DNA of 6,557 nucleotides, from NCBI GenBank assembly GCA_024280975.1, contig JAMXLQ010000080.1, positions 1-6,557 of the forward strand, written 5' to 3'. Source of the DNA: Methanosarcina sp. (GTDB lineage: Archaea; Halobacteriota; Methanosarcinia; Methanosarcinales; Methanosarcinaceae). Of the stretch, positions 1-4,535 are shown piece after piece. The notes below the pieces were generated by a model that did not search any database, was not told the DNA's origin, and worked only from the letters and a program-made list of their open reading frames with translations. The translations under genes were made by a program, and so were the position numbers. Every line of letters starts with the position of its first letter. Position 1 is the stretch's first letter.

Positions 1-46
1 TCGATTGTTAACTTCTGCTCAAACTAAATTGTTTAGGGTTATTGCC

Positions 47-58
47 TCCTTTAAAGGA
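47..58. repeat. 12-bp perfect palindrome TCCTTTAAAGGA
   Basis: The sequence TCCTTTAAAGGA is identical to its own reverse complement. It lies just left of the GC-rich patch in the space downstream of mptD. It could be a dimeric protein site or chance; nothing in the window says which. Confidence 0.4.
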
Positions 59-69
59 ATTTGGAACGG

Positions 70-110
70 TGGCGCGAACATACTGCATTGCTTGCAACGG
101 GGATGCGCCA
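70..110. repeat. Inverted repeat TGGCGC/GCGCCA in a GC-rich patch
   Basis: TGGCGC at 70-75 pairs perfectly with GCGCCA at 105-110. Inside the 29-nt interval TGCA (84-87) can pair with TGCA (93-96) across a 5-nt loop. The patch contrasts in base composition with its surroundings. It could be a small structured RNA, a cruciform, or a fragment of a dispersed repeat. Function is unknown. Confidence 0.35.
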
Positions 111-184
111 GCTCAACTTTGATTTTAACTCTATTTTTATGTTAAGTTCTATTTTCTGCTTTACCCTTTTAGAGGCTATTTACT

Positions 185-595
185 TCAAACGTCTACTTCT
201 TCGATTTTTAGAATTTTCATTAGCGGATAATTCAGTTCAGGGTCATATTCCATTCCGACTTCTATCTTTGAAGAGCCATATTTTACAGTTATTTTTACTT
301 TAAGCATAGGTCCCTGGAGCTCGGAATAACCGAATTCGTTGTTCAGCTTGCTTTTCAACATATCTCTATCGATCTTTACCGAGATTTCTTCCACATAAGG
401 CTGGACTGAAATACTTTCCTGGATAGCTTGCTCAAGGCTTGAAACTGTGTTCAAATTTACAGGAGAACCTGTAAACTGATGGTAAAGGGCCCCGAGTTTT
501 ATTCCTGCCTCAAAGAGTGCATTATCTCTGTCAGTTACTTTTTCTTGAACCAAAAGAATCTCTCCCTTCTGGAAATTTACTGGTACATGTCTCAA
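185..595 (-). CDS. mptD: Dihydroneopterin aldolase, archaeal MptD family
   Basis: Predicted to cleave 7,8-dihydroneopterin to 6-hydroxymethyl-7,8-dihydropterin and glycolaldehyde, a cytosolic step in making the pterin of tetrahydromethanopterin. The sequence carries the family signature around residues 22-46 (TDRDNALFEAGIKLGALYHQ, then FTGSPV). From memory of the Methanocaldococcus enzyme, His35, Gln61 and Tyr111 matter for activity; His39 and Gln65 here keep the same spacing and Tyr117 is a plausible third. The 136-aa length is normal for this small family. The start is uncertain: TTG at 595 has no ribosome site, while TTG at 553 has GGGAG 8 nt upstream and would give 122 aa. It follows pssA by 11 nt (TTG 595) or 53 nt (TTG 553) and is probably cotranscribed with it, although its pathway is unrelated to lipid head groups. 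Confidence 0.8.
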   Translation of the reverse strand: MRHVPVNFQKGEILLVQEKVTDRDNALFEAGIKLGALYHQFTGSPVNLNTVSSLEQAIQESISVQPYVEEISVKIDRDMLKSKLNNEFGYSELQGPMLKVKITVKYGSSKIEVGMEYDPELNYPLMKILKIEEVDV

Positions 596-606
596 ATAAA
601 TTAGTT

Positions 607-1398
607 TTACTGTTTTTCCTTTCCGGCTCTCAGTTCTTTATTTCGATAGTCCTTATTACCAAGGTTGCTTAATAGAGGGACCTTGAAAAAGGGAGAAAAG
701 ACGTATGTCAACATGAGGATAAAAGGCAGGATCGAAAAAGTCCGCATAAATTCGACATTATACAGATAGAGGAGCATAGTTATCCCGAAAATGGTAGCTA
801 TAAAAGCGAGAACCTTGACGTTCTTGATTTTTGGATAATTTACTGAACTTACCATAAGAATAGACAAACCCAGGGTAAGCGCTAAAAGGAAGTCTATTTT
901 GACAAGACTTTCGCTCAACAACATGTATGTAACAAGCATAACGCAGGCTGCAGTTATAGGAAGGCCTTCAAATCCTTTTCTACTGGAAGCCACGGAATTG
1001 AAGCGTGCAAGCCTGAGCACACCGCAGATAGCATAAAAAGCCGGAAATATCGCAACAAGAGGGTCTGGTTCTCTGACAAAAGGGTTTATTTGCCCGAACT
1101 GTAGATATACAAGAAGAGCAGGGGCTACTCCAAAAGAAACCGCATCTGCTAGGGAGTCAAGTTGTTCCCCAAGTTCTCCTCCTTTGAATCGCCTGGCAAT
1201 GTATCCATCCGCTCCATCTGCAATTGCCGCAACAAGGAGTAAAATTAAAGCCAGGGCAAACCCATCATAAGCCTCTCCAGTTTGAAATGTGGCAGCCTGG
1301 ATTGTAGCTTGGGCAGCTACTGCAATTGAGCTAATTCCACAGATGAGGTTCAAAAGAGAGACCAAGTCCGGGAGTCTTAACATTTGAAATATGTTCAT
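607..1398 (-). CDS. pssA: CDP-archaeol (CDP-diacylglycerol)-serine phosphatidyltransferase
   Basis: An integral-membrane CDP-alcohol phosphatidyltransferase that should join L-serine to CDP-archaeol, releasing CMP and forming archaetidylserine. In numbering from the TTG at 1404, the catalytic signature lies at residues 63-87 with Asp63, Asp66, Gly67, Ala70, Arg71, Gly79, Asp83 and Asp87. The DSLADAVSFGVAP stretch (83-95) and GVLRLARFN (128-136) mark the serine-transferring subgroup rather than the glycerol or inositol ones. Roughly seven or eight hydrophobic segments are visible. I chose ATG at 1398 (263 aa) because GGGA lies about 9 nt upstream. The TTG at 1404 overlaps the asd stop and is only 3 nt from that site. 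The gap to asd is 2 nt, so the two are almost surely translated from one mRNA. The product is the substrate of the upstream decarboxylase gene. Confidence 0.93.
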   Translation of the reverse strand: MNIFQMLRLPDLVSLLNLICGISSIAVAAQATIQAATFQTGEAYDGFALALILLLVAAIADGADGYIARRFKGGELGEQLDSLADAVSFGVAPALLVYLQFGQINPFVREPDPLVAIFPAFYAICGVLRLARFNSVASSRKGFEGLPITAACVMLVTYMLLSESLVKIDFLLALTLGLSILMVSSVNYPKIKNVKVLAFIATIFGITMLLYLYNVEFMRTFSILPFILMLTYVFSPFFKVPLLSNLGNKDYRNKELRAGKEKQ

Positions 1399-1400
1399 GT

Positions 1401-2024
1401 TCAAAAATCCCTGTCATTTTTTATTGTTGCTATAACGGTCTTGCCTGCAAGTACCCGCTCTCCTTTCCGTACTGTAATTTCGAAGTCATGGGGGATTGTT
1501 ACGTCAACTCTTGATCCGAAACGAATCATTCCAATTCTCTGTCCCTGCTCGATCATATCATTTACTTGAGAATAAGAGACAATTCGTCTGGCAATTGTGC
1601 CTGCAATCTGCGTGACACTGACATCCCCATACTTGCTGTGAATAATAAACTCATTTCTTTCGTTTCTTTCAGAGTCTTTCCAGTAAGCAGGAAGATATCC
1701 ACCCTTCTTGTAAGTTATCTCCCTGATCTTTCCCGAAATAGGAGCTCTGTTTACATGTACATTCTGGAGAAACATGAAAATACAGACTTTCCGGCCTCGA
1801 ATGTCTATGACAGTGCCATCAGCCGGGGAAATCATATAAGTGTCAGAAACTTCAACCTTTCTTTCAGGATCTCTGAAAAAAAGAACCATAAAGAAAGTCA
1901 GTGCCATTGCTATGTAAGCAGCGTGGTTTAGATTGGAGCTGTTCATTGCCCTGGAAAGAATTGCAAATAGTGCAGTTATAAGTGCAGCTGTAAAAAGCCA
2001 AGGTTCCGAGCCCTTCGCAATCAT
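1401..2024 (-). CDS. asd: Archaetidylserine (phosphatidylserine) decarboxylase proenzyme
   Basis: A pyruvoyl-dependent decarboxylase of the short archaeal type, converting archaetidylserine to archaetidylethanolamine at the membrane. In numbering from TTG 2033, a hydrophobic N-terminus (about 12-28 and 38-53) precedes FFRDPER (52-58), SPADGTV (69-75), a conserved block with His93 and Asn95-Arg96 (FLQNVHVNRAPISG, 88-101), and RFGSRVDV (171-178). Self-cleavage is expected between Gly173 and Ser174, giving a pyruvoyl group on the small alpha chain. About 210 aa is normal for this subtype. ATG at 2024 (207 aa) is preferred because the TTG at 2033 overlaps the artA stop and leaves almost no space after the G-rich run that would serve as ribosome site. 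It lies 5 nt after artA. The haloarchaeal counterpart is called pssD; psd is also used. Confidence 0.92.
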   Translation of the reverse strand: MIAKGSEPWLFTAALITALFAILSRAMNSSNLNHAAYIAMALTFFMVLFFRDPERKVEVSDTYMISPADGTVIDIRGRKVCIFMFLQNVHVNRAPISGKIREITYKKGGYLPAYWKDSERNERNEFIIHSKYGDVSVTQIAGTIARRIVSYSQVNDMIEQGQRIGMIRFGSRVDVTIPHDFEITVRKGERVLAGKTVIATIKNDRDF

Positions 2025-2029
2025 TGGCC

Positions 2030-2899
2030 TCAATCCCCCCCGGATCTGCGCAGAAGGGATCTCAATTCTTGAGAAATTATTACCCAGAGGCCATCAATCA
2101 TTTCGAGTAGTTCGGGCAGGATTCGGATCACTGCATATGAAATAATAAAGAGGGCAATGCCTGAACCCGCCTTTGCGATATAATTATGTGCAATTATAAA
2201 ACTATCAGCTCCAAACCATTGCTCTCCATAAGCAACTACCACGAAAATATCCCTGATAAGGTTAAGTATATAAATAACTGGTACTGACACGATAAAAGCC
2301 ATAGCCAAACGGCTAAGAGGAGCTCTAACCGCACCTATAAGCCCCATAAAGAGAGCAATACTTTCAATTGCTGTACAGGCGAGAATGACTTCCACTGTGT
2401 ATCCGTTAAGGGTTATCATATTCCATGCTTTCATATACGCAGGAATCTCAAAATATCGAAGAACCCAGAAAACCTGCGAAGTAACCCCACCTATAATCCA
2501 AGTATTTAGAGAGGAGAAATTTGCGAATGGGAAATAAACCAGAGCTCCAAGTGCACTGGCACTGGTAAGCATCGAGGTTATATCAAGAGAATCGCTCTCA
2601 CCCTGAGCTGAAAATTTCGAATGTATCATCTCTTTATTATTTTGTATATAGATAGGGCCTTCTCTGTACTCTCTAAACATGGTATATGCTACAAGTAGAC
2701 AAAGCAGAGTTACTACTATTGTAAGGAGCACATTAGCATAGTCCTGAATCTCTAGATAATAGAGAGGCTGATAACCCCAGTGGATGGAAAATACACCCCA
2801 TCCAATCCCTCCAATCAGTTTACGAACCTTAGAGGTTCTGGGGACGATGGATGATGTAACCATTAACCCGACTGCGAGCCAGAGTATACTTTCTATCAT
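2030..2899 (-). CDS. artA: Archaeosortase A
   Basis: A multi-pass membrane transpeptidase-like enzyme of the exosortase/archaeosortase family. It processes the C-terminal sorting signal (PGF-CTERM in known cases) of secreted surface proteins and hands them to a membrane lipid. The active-site region is visible: Cys175 within LACTAIES (173-180) and Arg216 within NLIRD (213-217). These match, with an offset of two, the Cys173/Arg214 pair I recall from the Haloferax enzyme. A conserved His238 lies in AHNYIAKAGSG. Around seven or eight hydrophobic segments are seen, with a hydrophilic stretch at about 76-108. The ATG at 2899 is preceded by GGTG at 8 nt spacing. It is the first gene of the minus-strand run. 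No sorting-signal target is encoded in the window, so its substrates must lie elsewhere. Confidence 0.93.
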   Translation of the reverse strand: MIESILWLAVGLMVTSSIVPRTSKVRKLIGGIGWGVFSIHWGYQPLYYLEIQDYANVLLTIVVTLLCLLVAYTMFREYREGPIYIQNNKEMIHSKFSAQGESDSLDITSMLTSASALGALVYFPFANFSSLNTWIIGGVTSQVFWVLRYFEIPAYMKAWNMITLNGYTVEVILACTAIESIALFMGLIGAVRAPLSRLAMAFIVSVPVIYILNLIRDIFVVVAYGEQWFGADSFIIAHNYIAKAGSGIALFIISYAVIRILPELLEMIDGLWVIISQELRSLLRRSGGD

Positions 2900-2937
2900 T
2901 TTTCACGCACCTTTTTTGCCAGAAGTAAAACTAGTCC

Positions 2938-2949
2938 TATATTTATTTT
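2938..2949 (-). promoter_or_regulatory. Candidate TATA/BRE promoter of the artA operon
   Basis: On the minus strand GGAAAATAAATATAGG reads as a purine-rich BRE followed by an AT-rich TATA element. A start about 25 nt downstream (near 2920) would leave a leader of about 20 nt containing the GGTG ribosome site of artA. No other good box lies between it and the gene. Confidence 0.5.
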
Positions 2950-3042
2950 CCTGTTTTTTAAGAGCTCATAAAGACCTCGGGCAAGTTATGAAGTTTCTGG
3001 AAAGTGACATATCAAACCATCTAAATAATTAATACATTTCCA

Positions 3043-3054
3043 TAGAAGCTTCTA
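3043..3054. repeat. 12-bp perfect palindrome TAGAAGCTTCTA
   Basis: TAGAAGCTTCTA equals its reverse complement. It lies about 95 bp upstream of the candidate artA TATA element. It has the form of a binding site for a dimeric regulator, but no second copy is seen in the window. Confidence 0.35.
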
Positions 3055-3232
3055 ATAAATTCAATAGTTCACAGGTATTATTAAGGAATTCAAAGGTTAT
3101 GGATTTTACTTTTCTTTATTGATGAATATGGAATTACTACCTCCATTAAGACACTAATAAGAGTAACTGAGCCTGCAAATAAGATTAATAGATTCCTATT
3201 ATAGAAAAATAACGTTATGAAGATGTGCTTAA

Positions 3233-3240
3233 TTATATAA
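3233..3240. promoter_or_regulatory. Symmetric TATA element TTATATAA
   Basis: TTATATAA reads the same on both strands (flanks: GCTTAAT on the left, AAGTG on the right). Used rightward it would start RNA near 3262, about 245 nt ahead of the Nudix start. Used leftward it would start near 3210, about 310 nt ahead of artA. Neither use is proven; it could be chance in AT-rich DNA. Confidence 0.3.
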
Positions 3241-3351
3241 AAGTGAAGAAATTAATGAATTTCCTGAACTGACAAGAAATTTTTGATTTTGATAAAAGGG
3301 AAACATTTAAGAGAAGCTACCGCATAAGGAATTTTTCTGCTTGACGGAAAC

Positions 3352-3368
3352 TTGACTTACAATGTCAA
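3352..3368. repeat. Short hairpin TTGAC/GTCAA
   Basis: TTGAC at 3352-3356 pairs with GTCAA at 3364-3368 across a 7-nt loop, and a further TTGAC copy begins at 3341. It would lie inside any RNA started at the 3233 element. The stem is short, so the significance is low. Confidence 0.25.
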
Positions 3369-3508
3369 AATTGAAATACGATAAAGAGTTTCTACGTTAT
3401 GACAATAATATTATTATTTTATTCTGGCGTTCCTGCTGGAAAAGCTAATTCAGAAAGGGATTGGTGGCGGAAAAAGAGATCCCCCGAAAGGAAATGCGAA
3501 GGCGCTTT

Positions 3509-3943
3509 ATGAGACCTCAAACTCCCAGTCTAACCGTGGATACAGTAATCCTCTTTAAAAACAGGCTTGTGCTTGTGAAGAGAAAAAACCCCCCATATCA
3601 GGGAAAATTTGCCCTTCCTGGCGGCTTTGTAGAAATCGGAGAAACTACAGAAACAGCAGCAGTTAGGGAAGCCTTTGAAGAAACAGGCCTTTCTGTAGAG
3701 ATTATCAAACTTGTAGGGGTCTATTCCGACCCTCACCGCGACCCCAGAGGGCATACGGTTTCAGTATGCTACCTAGCAAAAGGATTCGGAGAGTTGAAAT
3801 CGGGGTCTGATGCCGATTCCGCCGAACTTTTTGAGCTTGATTCCATCCCTGAATTGGCTTTTGACCACAATAAAATTGTAAATGATGCAAAAAGTGATAT
3901 TAATGCAGTTCTGTCCCAAATGCAAAAGTATGATGTTTCCTAA
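3509..3943 (+). CDS. Nudix hydrolase, ADP-ribose pyrophosphatase-like
   Basis: A Nudix-fold pyrophosphohydrolase. The complete Nudix box GX5EX7REUXEEXGU is at residues 55-77, in numbering from TTG 3461, with metal-binding glutamates in REAFEETGL. Before it comes VLVKRKNPPYQGKFALPGGF, and after it DPHRDPRGHTVSVCYLA. This pattern is typical of archaeal ADP-ribose pyrophosphatases, which split ADP-ribose to AMP and ribose 5-phosphate; the exact substrate is inferred. I prefer ATG 3509 (144 aa): AAGG lies 6 nt upstream and homologues usually begin just before the conserved LTVDTVIL strand. TTG 3461, GTG 3464 and ATG 3494 remain possible and would add an Arg/Lys-rich leader of up to 16 residues. 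Its 3' end overlaps tfs by 41 nt, so the two are one transcript and probably translationally linked. Confidence 0.87.
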   Translation: MRPQTPSLTVDTVILFKNRLVLVKRKNPPYQGKFALPGGFVEIGETTETAAVREAFEETGLSVEIIKLVGVYSDPHRDPRGHTVSVCYLAKGFGELKSGSDADSAELFELDSIPELAFDHNKIVNDAKSDINAVLSQMQKYDVS

Positions 3944-4217
3944 AAACGGCAACTTCGAATGTAGAAAATGTGGAAGCATAATACCTATAAAAAAAGATGA
4001 AAAAAGTTTTGTCTCTAAAGCCAAGATTGATGATCATGAAGTAGTGGTTCTGGAAGGTGAACAGACTTCAGGTCTTCCAACAACAAACGCAAAATGTCCA
4101 GAGTGCGGAAATAACACTGCAGCCTGGTGGCTCAGACAACTAAGATCTGCCGACGAATCCGAAACCCGCTTCTTCAAATGCACGAAATGCGGATTTACTT
4201 GGAGAGAATACGATTGA
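3903..4217 (+). CDS. tfs: Transcription factor S (TFIIS/RPB9-like)
   Basis: The archaeal RNA polymerase cleavage factor, which rescues backtracked polymerase by stimulating RNA cleavage in its active site. At 104 aa it has the usual length. An N-terminal zinc ribbon has Cys4, Cys7, Cys20 and Cys23. A linker follows, then a C-terminal TFIIS-type ribbon with Cys65, Cys68, Cys93 and Cys96. Between the last pairs, RSADE (81-85) carries the Asp84-Glu85 tip that reaches into the polymerase active centre, which argues for TFS rather than a pure RPB9 subunit. ATG 3903 is chosen over ATG 3882 because the protein then begins MQFCPKC as in homologues and GTGAT lies 4 nt upstream. The first 41 nt overlap the Nudix gene in another frame. 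It sits upstream of pcn and priL, a recurrent euryarchaeal grouping. Confidence 0.95.
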   Translation: MQFCPKCKSMMFPKNGNFECRKCGSIIPIKKDEKSFVSKAKIDDHEVVVLEGEQTSGLPTTNAKCPECGNNTAAWWLRQLRSADESETRFFKCTKCGFTWREYD

Positions 4218-4275
4218 GATTTAATTGCTCTTCTATCCACCCTTAAAAAGCACATTTCCCGGCAAAGTATATTTA

Positions 4276-4329
4276 TCAGGCTACAGCTTCCCTTCTGCCT
4301 CAAGCAGAGCCTGAAGCCGTCCTGTTTTC
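4276..4329 (+). terminator. Candidate terminator/attenuator hairpins after tfs
   Basis: Two mutually exclusive foldings are visible. In one, TCAGGCT (4276-4282) pairs with AGCCTGA (4308-4314), with CTGC/GCAG (4295-4298 with 4304-4307) stacked inside. In the other, GCTTC (4286-4290) pairs with GAAGC (4313-4317) around TTCTGC/GCAGAG (4293-4298 with 4304-4309). A T-rich stretch (4325-4329) follows. This could end the Nudix-tfs RNA or regulate read-through into pcn. The T run is short, so true termination is uncertain. Confidence 0.35.
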
Positions 4330-4338
4330 TGACCAAGA

Positions 4339-4346
4339 TTTATATA
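4339..4346 (+). promoter_or_regulatory. Canonical archaeal TATA box TTTATATA (distal pcn promoter)
   Basis: TTTATATA is a consensus archaeal TATA element. The predicted start, about 25 nt downstream of its centre, is near 4368. That would give pcn a leader of about 168 nt, or a leaderless start for the 48-codon frame at 4368. Confidence 0.5.
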
Positions 4347-4360
4347 GTTGCCGGGAGTTT

Positions 4361-4383
4361 GAATCTAATGATTTTTCAGATTC
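4361..4383. repeat. Short inverted repeat GAATCT/AGATTC
   Basis: GAATCT at 4361-4366 pairs with AGATTC at 4378-4383 across 11 nt, right at the predicted start of the distal promoter. The stem is only six pairs, so its importance is doubtful. Confidence 0.25.
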
Positions 4384-4514
4384 CGGAAACCCATTTATCC
4401 TTATTTGGAAAGTTTACTATTCAAATAGACTTGAATTTCCGTATCTGTAAAGAGATGTATGTATCTGCAAAGAAATGTATATATCTCAAGGGTAATAAAG
4501 AGTTTAAGACTTAA
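4368..4514 (+). CDS. Possible 48-aa small protein upstream of pcn (weak)
   Basis: An open frame from ATG 4368 to TAA 4512-4514, beginning MIFQIPETHL and ending KEFKT. It has two cysteines (27 and 37) and a basic second half. I recognise no family. In its favour, the TTTATATA box at 4339 predicts transcription starting at or next to this ATG, so it could be a leaderless gene. A GGGAG also lies 10 nt upstream, useful only if the RNA starts earlier. Against it, a 48-codon frame is not rare by chance, its second half lies over the 20-bp tandem repeat and the proximal promoter, and the repeat period is not a multiple of three. A regulatory leader is at least as likely. Confidence 0.15.
   Translation: MIFQIPETHLSLFGKFTIQIDLNFRICKEMYVSAKKCIYLKGNKEFKT
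4441..4486. repeat. 20-bp tandem direct repeat upstream of pcn
   Basis: Unit 1 (4441-4460) and unit 2 (4461-4480) match at 18 of 20 positions, differing only at positions 8 and 14. A third partial unit, ATATCT, follows at 4481-4486. Each unit begins GTATCT and ends ATGTAT. The 20-bp period is close to two helical turns, so bound proteins would sit on the same face. The array ends in the proximal TATA element, the position of an operator or activator site for pcn-priL. Confidence 0.6.
4476..4485 (+). promoter_or_regulatory. Proximal TATA element of pcn
   Basis: TGTATATATC contains a run of alternating T and A and predicts a start near 4505, leaving a leader of about 30 nt with the pcn ribosome site. 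It overlaps the end of the tandem repeat, so a factor bound to the repeat could block or recruit TBP/TFB. Confidence 0.45.
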
Positions 4515-4535
4515 ATTTATTATTGGAGAAGAATT

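Larger units (their letters stand above)
1..184. other. Left-edge intergenic DNA downstream of mptD
   Basis: No convincing gene is seen here. A plus-strand frame running from 61 to 303 starts at a TTG, has no ribosome site and runs antisense into mptD, so it is treated as chance. The stretch from about 61 to 112 is clearly richer in G and C than the AT-rich DNA on either side. It sits next to a 12-bp palindrome (47-58) and contains a 6-bp inverted repeat (70-75 with 105-110). No minus-strand oligo-T terminator for the mptD transcript is obvious. Confidence 0.5.
2900..3508. other. Divergent AT-rich intergenic region between artA and the Nudix gene
   Basis: About 600 nt with no credible gene on either strand; the longest frames checked are short (for example 28 codons from ATG 3362, no ribosome site). 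It holds the artA promoter, a palindrome at 3043-3054, a symmetric TTATATAA at 3233-3240 that could serve either direction, and a hairpin at 3352-3368. AT-rich DNA near 3408-3424 (ATTATTATTTTATTC) is a possible TATA element for the Nudix-tfs transcript. The length is large for a promoter pair, so a small RNA or long leader is possible but not shown. Confidence 0.5.
4257..4356. repeat. 9-bp inverted repeat enclosing a structured 82-nt interval
   Basis: TCCCGGCAA (4257-4265) is the exact reverse complement of TTGCCGGGA (4348-4356). The 82 nt between them contain the competing hairpins at 4276-4317 and the TATA box at 4339-4346. If read through from tfs, the RNA could close on itself here. It could be a leader structure, a small RNA gene or the trace of a small mobile repeat. 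Confidence 0.45.

Noticed and set aside
61..112. Possible tRNA in the GC-rich left-edge patch
   Set aside because: No acceptor stem, anticodon stem or GTTC-type T loop in the right spacing could be fitted on either strand.
61..303. 80-codon plus-strand frame at the left edge
   Set aside because: It starts with TTG, has no ribosome site, and over half of it is antisense to the well-supported mptD gene. Its translated sequence shows no recognisable family.
2784..3032. 82-codon plus-strand frame spanning the artA start
   Set aside because: Antisense to the conserved N-terminus of artA and then running through AT-rich promoter DNA; no ribosome site or recognisable product.
3085..3198. Short open stretch in the artA-Nudix spacer that reads plausibly as protein
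   Set aside because: No usable start codon at its beginning, only about 37 codons between stops, and no recognisable family; not enough to call a pseudogene.
3362..3448. 28-codon frame from ATG 3362 upstream of the Nudix gene
   Set aside because: No ribosome site, very short, and it lies over the likely Nudix promoter.
4441..4486. Possible CRISPR array at the direct repeats
   Set aside because: The two units are directly adjacent with no spacer between them, and there are only two full copies.
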